A DNA stretch of 64,000 nt from Thioclava electrotropha (GTDB lineage: Bacteria > Pseudomonadota > Alphaproteobacteria > Rhodobacterales > Rhodobacteraceae), in contig NZ_CP053562.1 of NCBI RefSeq assembly GCF_002085925.2, positions 2,927,501 through 2,991,500 of the forward strand, read 5' to 3'. The first letter of the stretch is position 1; every line of letters starts with the position of its first letter. This document shows, piece by piece, positions 43,527 through 52,098 of this stretch. The notes under the pieces are model-generated. The model searched no databases and was not told the DNA's origin. It worked only from the letters and a program-made list of their open reading frames with translations. The position numbers and the translations under genes were made by a program.

Positions 43527-44438
43527 ATGACCAGACATCCGATGTTCGGGATTTTGCTCGCGCTGTTCGGCGCGCTGGCGATTTCGCCCGACACGCTGCT
43601 GATGCGCTGGTCGGAGATGAGCGGGGCGCAGATGGTGATGTGGCGCGGCTTGCTGATGGGCGGCGCGATGTGGCTGACCTCCATCACCCTGCGCAGACGC
43701 CACCTGAAGCGAGACCTGCAGGCGCTCGCCAGCGGCGCGGGGTTGGTGCTGGTCGCCTGCCATTTCTCGAACATGACGCTGTTTGCTGTGGGGATCGCCG
43801 CCGCCCCGGTGTCGGTCGTGCTGTTCAGCGTCTCGACCGTGCCGGTCTTCGCGGCGCTGCTGTCCCGGCTGCTCCTGCGTGAGAACACCCACTGGTCGAC
43901 ATGGCTCGCCATCGCCGCCGTTCTCAGCGGGATCGGGCTGGCCGTCTTCGGCCCGGCCCCGGCGAGCGTGGGCGGCAATCCGGTCTACGGCGCGCTTGCG
44001 GGGCTTGGGGTCGCTTTGAGCCTGTCGACGACCTTCGTCACGATCCGGCGCAATCCGCATCTGCCGATCCTGCTTGCCGTCGGCTCCGGGGCCGGGCTGG
44101 CCGGACTTTCAGCGCTGCTCTGGACGGGAGGCGCGACCGTGACGGGCGGTCAGATCTGGGCAATCGCGCTGGCGGGCGGCGTGGTGCTGCCGATCTCGTT
44201 CATGTCGCTGTCGTTTGCCTCGCGCTACACCTCGGCCTCGAACGTCAGCCTGCTGATGCTGCTCGAGACGATCCTCGGGCCGATCTGGGTCTGGTGGGGA
44301 ACGGGCGAGGCTCCGAGCCGCGCGATGCTGATCGGCGGGGCGATCGTGATCGGGAGCTTGGCGCTCTATCTCTGGCACGCCGGCCATCGGCAGAGCGTTC
44401 TCCGGCGCAGCCAATCCGCCGCGCCGGAGCATCTCTAG
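43527..44438 (+). CDS. DMT/EamA-family transporter
   Basis: A 303-residue inner-membrane protein with about ten hydrophobic segments arranged as two EamA repeats (about residues 8-140 and 150-290). The start MTRHPMFGILLALFGALAIS has AGGGAG upstream; the longer ORF reading through the preceding terminator is rejected. Such proteins export metabolites or amino acids, but this one's substrate is not evident. It is convergent with minE, leaving only 6 bp between the two stops. Confidence 0.85.
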   Translation: MTRHPMFGILLALFGALAISPDTLLMRWSEMSGAQMVMWRGLLMGGAMWLTSITLRRRHLKRDLQALASGAGLVLVACHFSNMTLFAVGIAAAPVSVVLFSVSTVPVFAALLSRLLLRENTHWSTWLAIAAVLSGIGLAVFGPAPASVGGNPVYGALAGLGVALSLSTTFVTIRRNPHLPILLAVGSGAGLAGLSALLWTGGATVTGGQIWAIALAGGVVLPISFMSLSFASRYTSASNVSLLMLLETILGPIWVWWGTGEAPSRAMLIGGAIVIGSLALYLWHAGHRQSVLRRSQSAAPEHL

Positions 44439-44444
44439 TAACGC

Positions 44445-44765
44445 TTACTTCCGGGCAGCCGACTTGGCGGCCGGTTTCGCGGACTTCGCGGATTTGGCGG
44501 CTTTCTCCGAATCCGAGGGCATCTCGATATTGATCTCGAGGCTCGAGATATCGTCGTTGCGCTCCATCCGGATATCGACGCCATCCTCTTCGATCTGCAT
44601 GTATTTGCGGATCACCGCGAGGATGTCGCGTTGCAGATCGGGAAGGTAGTCGGCCTGCGCCGACCCGCTTCCGCGTTCATGCGCGAGCAGGATCTGCAAA
44701 CGGTCCTTGGCCGTCTGCGCCGATTTCGCGCGGCGGGGTTTGAGCGAGAAACCGAACAGGCTCAT
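44445..44765 (-). CDS. minE: Cell division topological specificity factor MinE
   Basis: A 106-residue protein. Residues 1-35 hold the membrane and MinD-activating part (LFGFSLKPRRAKSAQTAKDR, LQILLAHERG). The C-terminal dimerisation domain has DYLPDLQRDILAVIRKYMQI. An extra basic Lys/Ala/Ser tail (KAAKSAKSAKPAAKSAARK) is longer than in E. coli. It stimulates the MinD ATPase so that MinCD oscillates between poles. Its start overlaps the minD stop by 4 bp. Confidence 0.95.
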   Translation of the reverse strand: MSLFGFSLKPRRAKSAQTAKDRLQILLAHERGSGSAQADYLPDLQRDILAVIRKYMQIEEDGVDIRMERNDDISSLEINIEMPSDSEKAAKSAKSAKPAAKSAARK

Positions 44766-45604
44766 GCGGACCGCCCGAAGAGACGACCGATGAAGCCCGG
44801 ACGCTTCTCGCCCGGAATGCGCATCGGAACATCCTCGCCCAGAAGGCGCGAGACCGCGTCGTCATAGGCGGCCGACGCGCTGGACGGCTCGTCGAGTACG
44901 ACCGGCATGCCGGTGTTCGATGCGCGCAGGACGGCGTTGCTTTCGGGCACGATACCGATCAGCGGGACCGCCAGAAGCTCCAGCACATCCTCGACCGTCA
45001 TCATCTCGCCCTTGTCGATGCGCGACTGGTCGTGACGGGTCAGAAGCACCTGCGCCTTGACCGGCTCGCCGTCGCTTTCGGCCCGGCGGGTCTTGGACGA
45101 CAGAAGGCCCAGCACCCGGTCGCTGTCGCGCACCGAGGAGACTTCGGGGTTGGTCACGACGACCGCCTCATCGGCGAAGAACATCGCGAGCTGCGCGCCA
45201 CGCTCGATCCCGGCAGGGCTGTCGCAGATGATGTAGTCGAATTCCTGACGCAGTTCGTCGAGCACCTTCTCGACGCCCTCTTGCGTCAGCGCATCCTTGT
45301 CGCGCGTCTGCGAGGTCGGCAGGATCGAGAGCGTCTCGACTCGCTTGTCCTTGATCAGCGCCTGCTTGAGCCGTGCATCGCCCTGAATGACGTTGATGAA
45401 GTCGAACACCACGCGGCGCTCGCAGCCCATGATCATGTCGAGGTTGCGCAGCCCCACGTCGAAATCGATCACGACGGTCTTATGGCCGCGCTTGGCGAGA
45501 CCGGCAGAGATTGCGGCGGCGGACGTGGTCTTGCCCACGCCCCCCTTGCCCGAGGTGATCACGATCACCTTGCCGAGCGGCGAATCGTCCTTGAGTTGCG
45601 TCAT
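44762..45604 (-). CDS. minD: Septum-site-determining ATPase MinD
   Basis: A 280-residue ParA-type ATPase with the deviant Walker A GKGGVGKTT (about residues 14-22), VVIDFDVGLRNLDMIMGCER (motif with the Asp), and YIICDSPAGIERG. The C-terminal end LFGRSA is shorter than a typical amphipathic membrane-targeting helix but contains basic and hydrophobic residues (RPGFIGRLFGR). It recruits MinC and is controlled by MinE. It overlaps both neighbours by 4 bp (minC upstream, minE downstream). Confidence 0.97.
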   Translation of the reverse strand: MTQLKDDSPLGKVIVITSGKGGVGKTTSAAAISAGLAKRGHKTVVIDFDVGLRNLDMIMGCERRVVFDFINVIQGDARLKQALIKDKRVETLSILPTSQTRDKDALTQEGVEKVLDELRQEFDYIICDSPAGIERGAQLAMFFADEAVVVTNPEVSSVRDSDRVLGLLSSKTRRAESDGEPVKAQVLLTRHDQSRIDKGEMMTVEDVLELLAVPLIGIVPESNAVLRASNTGMPVVLDEPSSASAAYDDAVSRLLGEDVPMRIPGEKRPGFIGRLFGRSA

Positions 45605-46374
45605 TCGAACGCCTCCACACAGAGTTTGTCATCGTCGAGGAAAACCTGCACGGGCTTGCGACGAAGCTCCGCGGGGATGGTTTCGCTCGTTTTGTAAAGG
45701 CCCGCGATCGCGAGCAATTCAGCGTCGAGCTGGCGGCAGAAGATACGCGCGCTCTCATCGCCATGTGCGCCTGCCATCGCCCGTCCACGCAGCGTGCCGT
45801 AGACATGGATGTTGCCCGCCGCGACCAGTTCCGCGCCCGAGGCGACCGATCCGACCACCGTCAGATCGCCATGCTCGGCCACGATCATCTGGCCCGAACG
45901 CACCGGCGTCTGCACGACCTTGTTGCGCGGGACCGGCGGGGCCGCCCGCTTCGCCGCAGGCTGCGGCTTTTGCGGCTTTTGCGGCTTTTGCGGCTTCGGC
46001 TCGGGCATCGCGGTCTCGCGGCCCACCTTGATCGGAATAATTCCGTAGCCTTTTACTGCGCTTAGCTGCGCCTCGGTGGCGTTTTGCGCCCCGAAGATCT
46101 GCAGATCGCGCGCGAAAAGGTTGTCGATCATGTCGCGCACATCGGCCGGTTTCGAGAACTCCGGCACCTGCGCGAAATCGAGCACCATCGGCGCTCCGGC
46201 CAACAGATGGGGCGTCTTCGCAAGCTGCGCATCGAGCGCGGCATAGAACACGTCATCAGGCGCGTCTGTCTCGAGCCGTAGCGCGATGGCGGTCAGGAAC
46301 AGACCGCGGAACTGGAAAGGTTGAACCGAGACCGGCGCAGGCTTCTGCCCGGTCGGAGATAGGGTATCTGACAC
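45601..46374 (-). CDS. minC: Septum-site-determining protein MinC
   Basis: A 257-residue division inhibitor. The N-terminal FtsZ-interacting domain covers residues 15-110 (QFRGLFLTAIALRLE, KTPHLLAGAPMVLDFA). A Pro/Lys/Gln linker follows. The C-terminal beta-helical domain, which binds MinD, contains GDLTVVGSVASGAELVAAGN, IHVYGTLRGRAMAGAHGD and RIFCRQLDAELLAIAG. The start is uncertain: GTG at 46374 is chosen, while an in-frame GTG at 46422 would add 16 residues; neither has a strong ribosome site. The 230-bp stretch 46375-46604 upstream shows no gene. Confidence 0.92.
   Translation of the reverse strand: MSDTLSPTGQKPAPVSVQPFQFRGLFLTAIALRLETDAPDDVFYAALDAQLAKTPHLLAGAPMVLDFAQVPEFSKPADVRDMIDNLFARDLQIFGAQNATEAQLSAVKGYGIIPIKVGRETAMPEPKPQKPQKPQKPQPAAKRAAPPVPRNKVVQTPVRSGQMIVAEHGDLTVVGSVASGAELVAAGNIHVYGTLRGRAMAGAHGDESARIFCRQLDAELLAIAGLYKTSETIPAELRRKPVQVFLDDDKLCVEAFE
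45962..45996 (-). repeat. 9-bp tandem repeat inside minC
   Basis: TGCGGCTTT is repeated three times in a row plus a partial fourth copy. On the coding strand it gives repeated Gln-Lys-Pro in the linker between the two MinC domains. The in-frame unit could vary in number by slippage without breaking the gene. Confidence 0.85.
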
Positions 46375-46604
46375 GAGGGTAGCTCGCTTCTGCTCAGGAG
46401 TCGGGGCGCATCGTGCACCCACATTGTTTTTCTTTGTTGTGTCGGATCACGCACTGCAAACGCCAGCACAAAATCGCGATGGCCTCTCTACTCGGCTAAA
46501 TCCTGCCGTCAACCGGAAGTAGACGAAGTTTTCGTGTTCAGGCGCAGAGGCGGGCCCGGATCGCAGGTTGACCCAGCGTCGTCAGCCGGTATCGCCGCGC
46601 CGGA

Positions 46605-47414
46605 TCACTCGAGCATCGCCGTCGCGAGCTGGCTGTCGAGAAGCTCTTCGGGCAGCAGGATGTAGATATCTTCCGGCGGGGTCGTCAGCGAGTAGATCAT
46701 CACGCCGGGATCGACGCCCATGTCGATCAGATATTCCATCGTCCGCCCCTGCCCGCGCTGGATTTCCTCGACCGCGAAATAGGCGGGCATGTAGAGGTTC
46801 TCGTCGTAATAGTGCTGGTGCATCCCGACATATCCGTCGGGCGAGACGCGGCGCTCCTGTCCGGAGGCGAGAATATATGGACAGGCCGACATGCAGGCCA
46901 TGCCGGGCAGAATCACGGTGTTCTTCTCGGCCTCGCGCAGGACGCGGCCAATCGCCAGTGCCTCACTCACTTCGCCGCCGGGGCTGCTGAGTGCGATCGT
47001 CGCCGGGGCCTTCTCGGGCGCGTCGCCTTCGGTGAGACCCGCGAGATAGGTTTCCAGCCGATCCGCATCGCCCGGCGCGATGGCCCCGTTTAGCAGCAGC
47101 ACCGAGCCGATGCCCTCGACCTCTTCGCGCTCGAAGGTCAGCCGGTCGGGATAGTTCGACGGCAGTTCGATCCCCGGCGGCAGCGCGGGCGCATCGCGGC
47201 GCGGCGTCGGGCGCGCGGGATCGAAGCGGCGGCGCTGATCGCCCGGCGCGACCGGCGTGGTCATCTCCGGCACGGCGGAGGGCGGCTGCGGGCGATAGCG
47301 CCCCAGCCAGTCGCCCGCGATCATCACCACGGCGATGCCGACCTGCACCAGCAACACGACGCGCAGCCATCGGCGCACGTCGAACCGGTCAAAGCGCGGA
47401 AGCGACAGGCGCAT
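46605..47414 (-). CDS. Membrane-anchored ClpP-like (crotonase-fold) protein
   Basis: A 269-residue protein. A basic start and one membrane segment (about residues 18-35) are followed by a Pro-rich linker and a ClpP-like domain from about residue 100. It keeps SSPGGEVSEALAIGRVL, the candidate nucleophile Ser176 in GMACMSACPYILASG, and His199 in VGMHQHYYDE. This is the arrangement of COG3904-type predicted periplasmic proteins, whose function is not known. It follows the 47418-48734 gene with a 3-bp gap, so the two are likely a pair. Confidence 0.8.
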   Translation of the reverse strand: MRLSLPRFDRFDVRRWLRVVLLVQVGIAVVMIAGDWLGRYRPQPPSAVPEMTTPVAPGDQRRRFDPARPTPRRDAPALPPGIELPSNYPDRLTFEREEVEGIGSVLLLNGAIAPGDADRLETYLAGLTEGDAPEKAPATIALSSPGGEVSEALAIGRVLREAEKNTVILPGMACMSACPYILASGQERRVSPDGYVGMHQHYYDENLYMPAYFAVEEIQRGQGRTMEYLIDMGVDPGVMIYSLTTPPEDIYILLPEELLDSQLATAMLE

Positions 47415-47417
47415 CGC

Positions 47418-48734
47418 TCAGCTCTCCGCAGGGCGCGGCGGCGGATCCGCGGGCGCAGGCGGATCGACTTTCTCGGAGACCCGCTTGAGCATCTCGGCAT
47501 CCGCGCCACTCATCGTCTGCTCGACATCGCGCATCGCGTTCAGCGCGGCTTTCAGATCGGCCAGAGTCAGCGTCTCCTCGATCGGCAGCCCGTCCCGGCC
47601 CGAACGGATCGCGGCCTGCGTCACCGCCAGCACGAAGACCAGCACGGCGGGCAGCAGGTCGATCGCAATTGCCCCGGCCCAGGAAGGCACGAAACTGCCC
47701 GCGTAACGGATCACGGCCTCGGCGCTGGTGATCGGGTTATAGGCGGTCTGGATCGGCGGTTCGCGGGCCAGAACCTCGTCGGCGGCGCGCTCCAACGTGC
47801 GGCCCCGCTGATCGAGCGCCTCCAGCACGGAATCGATGGTCGAGCTTTGCGCATCGCGGACATTGGTCGTGCGCCCGTCCAGTTCCGGCAGCACGACCGA
47901 CGCCGGCAGATCCTGCGCCGCCCGCGCCACCAGCGGCGCGACAGACAGCTGATCAAGCCGCGCGATCACGCCCGCCAGCCGCACGCTTTGCTCGGCAAAT
48001 TCGACCGAGCGTTTCTCCACCGGGCCGGGCGCCACGATCAGCGCGCGCATCCGCCCGAGGATCTGGTTGCCGGTCTCGAAGGAGTCGTCGATCAGCGGCT
48101 GCTGCGCGCGGATCTGCTCTTCGAGATTGGCCAGTTCCTCGGTCTTCTGGGTCAGAACACGGAACACCGCACCCCGCCCTGCGGTGCCCGAGAGCTGGCC
48201 CGATTGCTCCTGATCCGCCAGCGCCTCGAAGGCGGCACGCGCACGTTCGACCTCGCGGCCCAGCGCCTGCGCCGAGAGCGCGATGTCATGGGCCTGCTCC
48301 AGCGCGGACTGGTAGTCGCGCACAGTGGTGTCCAGATGCTGCTCTACCGCCGCCGACCCCGCCAGCGCCGCCGCATTGAGCCAACTCGACATCGCGACAA
48401 TGGCCAGAGAGCCCACGATGGTCGAGACCGTCAGCCCCAGAAAGCCGCTCGCCGTGCGCATCGCGGGCAAAAGCCGCAGCATGTAGCTCCAGAAGACGAA
48501 AATCCCGACCGAGACGGCGATGGAATAGGCCAGTGCCGCGAAGAAGCTCATCGCGCCGTTATCCTCGAGGATCGAGGACACGCCGAGATAGGTATAGATC
48601 CCCGAGGCGATCGCCAGCACGCCCAGCGCCGCCGGTGTGATCGTGTCGAGCCAGGCAAGATGGCCCTCCAACTCCTTCGCGGTGCGCAGACCCTTGGTCT
48701 CGGCCGCGCTCAGTCTCTTGGTGGGTTCGGTCAT
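47418..48734 (-). CDS. Membrane protein with periplasmic or cytoplasmic coiled coil (unknown function)
   Basis: A 438-residue protein. Hydrophobic segments occur near residues 33-53, 64-85, 98-118 and 350-370. Between them, residues 130-250 are rich in Ala/Glu/Gln/Leu heptads (LTQKTEELANLEEQIRAQQP), indicating a long coiled coil. The C-terminus is Pro/Ala-rich. I do not recognise a family. Its stop is 3 bp before the start of the ClpP-like gene, suggesting a scaffold and protease-like partner working together; this is inference. Confidence 0.7.
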   Translation of the reverse strand: MTEPTKRLSAAETKGLRTAKELEGHLAWLDTITPAALGVLAIASGIYTYLGVSSILEDNGAMSFFAALAYSIAVSVGIFVFWSYMLRLLPAMRTASGFLGLTVSTIVGSLAIVAMSSWLNAAALAGSAAVEQHLDTTVRDYQSALEQAHDIALSAQALGREVERARAAFEALADQEQSGQLSGTAGRGAVFRVLTQKTEELANLEEQIRAQQPLIDDSFETGNQILGRMRALIVAPGPVEKRSVEFAEQSVRLAGVIARLDQLSVAPLVARAAQDLPASVVLPELDGRTTNVRDAQSSTIDSVLEALDQRGRTLERAADEVLAREPPIQTAYNPITSAEAVIRYAGSFVPSWAGAIAIDLLPAVLVFVLAVTQAAIRSGRDGLPIEETLTLADLKAALNAMRDVEQTMSGADAEMLKRVSEKVDPPAPADPPPRPAES

Positions 48735-48892
48735 CTGGGGCTCGCCCTTCTCGAAATTGGGATCGGGAATTGATCACAATTGGGGCACGGCACGGTGAAT
48801 TTTAAGGGTTTGGAAAGAATAGTTTACTTCAGCCTGCGCCTACGCGCGCCCGCTTGCGGCGGTTTCGCGCGTGATCTGCGCCCGAATTGGTG

Positions 48893-48920
48893 AGGCCACC
48901 CGGGGGACTCCGGGTGGCCT
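48893..48920. terminator. Hairpin between 47418-48734 and the DUF4394 gene
   Basis: AGGCCACCCGG (48893-48903) pairs with CCGGGTGGCCT (48910-48920), a perfect 11-bp stem with a 6-nt loop. It is 35 bp beyond the DUF4394 stop in that gene's direction. The T-run is weak, so termination is likely but not certain. Confidence 0.65.
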
Positions 48921-48954
48921 CGTCTTGACGAACCGGCCACAACCGGCGCCCCAC

Positions 48955-49734
48955 TTACATCGCCGGCAGGATGGTCAAGTCACGGATGTCGCCGCCGGCC
49001 CCTTCGACCATGCCCTTGCCCATCGCCTCACCACTCTCGAGGTCGACGGTGTAGAGCATGTTCCCGGTGGCGAGCCACGCCGTGTTTTTCATGTCTTCGG
49101 TGGTCTGGATGTCGAACGCATAGCCCTCGCCCGGCATGTCGATGCCGAACTTGCCGATGGCGGCGAGCGTGCCGTCATTGGGCGAGGTCTGCTGGATCAG
49201 CGCGACGATGGTGGAATCCACGTCATACATCGCGGTACTGTCGGGCATCCCGTAGCTGTTGGCATAGGCAGCGGCAGCGATCGCCGGGGCCTCGCCTGCA
49301 TGCATGTCCTTTTCCTCATAAGCGAGGCTGCCATCGACGGTCACTTCGCCGGTTTCCACGTTCACGCGGTGATTGGTGGTGCCCGACATGAAGCGCAGCT
49401 TGTCGGCCTTCGGGTTGAAATCGACGATCACCGGCCCGTCCACGGGCAGCATCTTGTCCATCTGCGAGACTTTCGTCGCAGCGCCGCTTTCCATGTCGAT
49501 CGTATAGAGCGCCTGATCGGCATCCACCGCGACCAACGTCTTGTTCGACGGGCGCAGATCGATCCCGTGCAGCTTCGCGGTGCCGGTGACATCCATCGTG
49601 CCGGTGACTTCGAGCGTGTCGGTATCGAACATCACGAGCGTCTTGTCGCCCACGAGGCCGATGGCCGAGGCCGCCAAGGCGCCGCTTGCGCCCATTGCGG
49701 TGACAAGAGCGGTCGAGAGGGTCAGTTTCAGCAT
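48955..49734 (-). CDS. DUF4394 domain-containing secreted protein
   Basis: A 259-residue protein with a Sec signal (MLKLTLSTALVTAMGASGAL, cleavage near ALA-AS). The repeated pattern (LVGDKTLVMFDTDTLEVTG, LHGIDLRPSNKTLVAVDADQ, KLRFMSGTTNHRVNVETGEV, AYANSY) is typical of DUF4394, which looks like a beta-propeller domain. Function is unknown. It is periplasmic or exported, monocistronic, and followed by a hairpin at 48893-48920. Confidence 0.83.
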   Translation of the reverse strand: MLKLTLSTALVTAMGASGALAASAIGLVGDKTLVMFDTDTLEVTGTMDVTGTAKLHGIDLRPSNKTLVAVDADQALYTIDMESGAATKVSQMDKMLPVDGPVIVDFNPKADKLRFMSGTTNHRVNVETGEVTVDGSLAYEEKDMHAGEAPAIAAAAYANSYGMPDSTAMYDVDSTIVALIQQTSPNDGTLAAIGKFGIDMPGEGYAFDIQTTEDMKNTAWLATGNMLYTVDLESGEAMGKGMVEGAGGDIRDLTILPAM

Positions 49735-49912
49735 GGTAATTCCTTTCGTTTCCCTGTTCGCGGCAAGCGCCTTTCGCGCCGTCCATGCCCCCTAGACCCG
49801 GCCAGATGCGGATCGGATGCAGGAAATCGAAATTTTTTCTGCGAGGTCGTGCGATGTCCCAGCGGCAGCAGGCGAGACACCGGCCCCGCAACAACGGGAC
49901 CGGTGTAAGAGA

Positions 49913-50410
49913 TCAGACGTAAGCGCCTGCCGAATAGGTCAGATCATAGCTGTGGCTGCAGATCTCGAAGACGATGCCGAACGGGTCTTCGACATAGACC
50001 ATGCGGTAGGGCTTGGAGCCGGGGAAGTATTCCCGGATCGGCATCCGCTGCCGCCCGCCGGCCTCGACGATGCGCTGGGTCACCCCTTCCACATCCGGGT
50101 CCTGCACGGCGAAATGGAAGGTGCCGTGGCGCTTGTGTTCGAGCTTGTCTTCGGGCGCGTAATTGCCGGGGAATTCGAAAATTTCGATACCGATCCCATC
50201 CGCGGTCGACAGATGTGCGATCCGCAGCGAGCCCCAACCGGGCCCGAACACATCGGTGCACATCACGCCAATGGCGCTGTCGTCCTCCACGGCCTCGGAG
50301 GGTTCCATCACGACGTAGAACCCGAGAACCTCGGAATAGAACGTCACGGCGGCCTCAAGGTCGGGGACCGACAGGCCGATATGGGAGAAGGTGCGCGGGG
50401 TGGTTGCCAT
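49913..50410 (-). CDS. VOC family protein (glyoxalase/bleomycin-resistance fold)
   Basis: A 165-residue metalloenzyme-type protein built of two beta-alpha-beta-beta-beta units. Metal-binding residues are likely His in TFSHIGLSVPDLEAAVTFYS, His in GTFHFAVQDPDVEG and a Glu in DPFGIVFEICSHSY. Members include lactoylglutathione lyases and ring-cleavage dioxygenases; the substrate here is unknown. It is divergent from a LysR gene with a 102-bp gap, so that regulator probably controls it. Confidence 0.85.
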   Translation of the reverse strand: MATTPRTFSHIGLSVPDLEAAVTFYSEVLGFYVVMEPSEAVEDDSAIGVMCTDVFGPGWGSLRIAHLSTADGIGIEIFEFPGNYAPEDKLEHKRHGTFHFAVQDPDVEGVTQRIVEAGGRQRMPIREYFPGSKPYRMVYVEDPFGIVFEICSHSYDLTYSAGAYV

Positions 50411-50466
50411 CTCAAGGCTCCTTTCAGGTTGCGATGACAGCGATATGGATTGTCATACCCCTCATG

Positions 50467-50484
50467 TGAAATTATCATATTTCA
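50467..50484. promoter_or_regulatory. Palindrome in the VOC/LysR divergent promoter
   Basis: TGAAATTATCATATTTCA is an imperfect 18-bp inverted repeat (TGAAAT with ATTTCA) in AT-rich DNA between the two divergent genes. It has the spacing expected of a LysR-type binding site and is 28 bp before the LysR ATG. Confidence 0.55.
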
Positions 50485-50512
50485 TCCGAACAATAACAAT
50501 CCGTTATCCCTC

Positions 50513-51400
50513 ATGCTGAACGCAACTTGGCTCGAAACCTTCACCGCGCTATGCGAAGTGGGGCATTTCACCCGCGCCGCGGAGCGGTTGCACATGACCC
50601 AGCCGGGCGTGAGCCAGCACCTCAAGAAGCTGGAAGCTCAGGTCGGACAAAAGCTGATCACGTGGCAGGGCAAGAGCTTCACGCTGACCCCGGCGGGCGA
50701 GGCGGTTTTCGCGCTCGGCCTGTCGCGGCGGGCCGAAGAGAAACGCCTGCGCGATGCGATCGAAACCGACGATCGCGATGCGGGGCCGGTGCATATCGCC
50801 TGCTCAGGCAGTTTTGCGATGCTACTCTACCCGATCCTGCTGGAATGGATGCAAAGCGCGCCCGCGCTGAGCGTCCATCTGCAGGCCGCGCCACAGGCGG
50901 ATATTCTGGCGGGACTGCTGGAGGGGCGGTTCGACCTCGGTGTGCTCGGCTCGGACCCGGATCACGCGCGGCTCGAGGCGCAGCATATCGGGCGCGAAGA
51001 GTTGTGCCTCCTGCTGCCTGCCGGGGCCGCGCCGCCCGCCACCTTCGCCGATCTCGACGCGCACGGCTTCATCGCCCATCCAGACGGCTACGCCTATGCC
51101 GACGACCTACTGAAGCTGAACTTCCCCGAGGACTATCCCGGCGCCGACCGGCTGCGCCTGCGCGGCTCGGTCAATCAGATCGGGCAGATCCCCGCCCCGG
51201 TGGCCAACGGGATCGGCTACACCCTCCTGCCGCGCAGTGGGGTCCAGGCCTTTGCGGACAAGGCGCAGCTCTCTGTCGCCCCTCTACCGAAGCGTCGCTG
51301 GCACGAGCTGTGGCTGGCCTCCCGACGCGGGCGCAGCGCCCCGGCGCGGGTGCTCCATACGCAAGAGATGATCGTCCAAGCCGCGCGGCAACTGCGCTGA
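50513..51400 (+). CDS. LysR-family transcriptional regulator
   Basis: A 295-residue protein starting at MLNATWLETFTALCEVGHFT. The N-terminal helix-turn-helix is FTRAAERLHMTQPGVSQHLK with the following KKLEAQVGQKLI. The C-terminal effector domain (about residues 90-290) is of the periplasmic-binding type. It is divergent from the VOC gene, the usual arrangement for a LysR activator and its target. The in-frame extension to 50450 runs through the palindromic control region and is not used. Confidence 0.9.
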   Translation: MLNATWLETFTALCEVGHFTRAAERLHMTQPGVSQHLKKLEAQVGQKLITWQGKSFTLTPAGEAVFALGLSRRAEEKRLRDAIETDDRDAGPVHIACSGSFAMLLYPILLEWMQSAPALSVHLQAAPQADILAGLLEGRFDLGVLGSDPDHARLEAQHIGREELCLLLPAGAAPPATFADLDAHGFIAHPDGYAYADDLLKLNFPEDYPGADRLRLRGSVNQIGQIPAPVANGIGYTLLPRSGVQAFADKAQLSVAPLPKRRWHELWLASRRGRSAPARVLHTQEMIVQAARQLR

Positions 51401-51543
51401 GCGCCACGCTTTTCGACCGAAATCCAAGATTATTTTCATCCAATCGACTGTTTCGCGGGTCTAGAGCTTGGAAACGGGAGAAAATCGTGAAGAACTTGGT
51501 CCGGGAGAGACCGCCGCGCGGCAGGCGGAACATGGGAGCGTTT

Positions 51544-52098
51544 ATGACGAAAGCGGAAAGCTGCCCCGTTGCGCAGGCGCTGCACGAGTGCGCCGAGGGC
51601 GATGCGGGCGCGCTTGAGCGGTTGGTGGCGCTGGAAGGCGGGCGCATGCTGGGCGTGGCCAAGCGCATCCTGGGCCGTACCGATCTGGCCGAGGAAGCCT
51701 TGCAGGAGGCGCTGGTGCGCATCTGGCGCAAGGCCGGGCAATTCAGCGGCAATCCCGGCTCGGCCAAGGGCTGGGTCTATACCGTCCTGCGCAGCCGCTG
51801 CCTGAACATTCTGCGCGACGGCAAACGGCTGAGCCTGCTCTCGCCCGAGGAATTGGGGGCGTTGCAGGATGCGCGCGAGCAAAGCGTGCCCGAAGAGGGC
51901 TGGCAGATGCTCGCAGGCTCCAGCCGCCTGCGCGACTGCCTGGAGGCGCTCGACCCCGCCAGCCGCCATTCGATCCTGCTCGCCCATGTCGGCGGGTTCA
52001 GCCATGGCGAGATCGCCGCGCGCCAGTCGGTGCCGTTGGGCACGGCGAAAAGCTGGATCCGGCGCGGATTGGCCAGCCTGAGGGAGTGCCTGTCATGA
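51544..52098 (+). CDS. ECF-type RNA polymerase sigma factor
   Basis: A 184-residue sigma factor. Region 2 is LVALEGGRMLGVAKRILGRT to IWRKAGQFSG and ends NPGSAKGWVYTVLRSRCLN. Region 4 is ALDPASRHSILLAHVGGFSH then GEIAARQSVPLGTAKSWIRR, the helix-turn-helix that reads the -35 box. The start is 51544 (GGGAG upstream); an ATG four codons earlier (51532) is possible. Its stop overlaps the anti-sigma start as ATGA, so the two are translated together. Confidence 0.92.
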   Translation: MTKAESCPVAQALHECAEGDAGALERLVALEGGRMLGVAKRILGRTDLAEEALQEALVRIWRKAGQFSGNPGSAKGWVYTVLRSRCLNILRDGKRLSLLSPEELGALQDAREQSVPEEGWQMLAGSSRLRDCLEALDPASRHSILLAHVGGFSHGEIAARQSVPLGTAKSWIRRGLASLRECLS

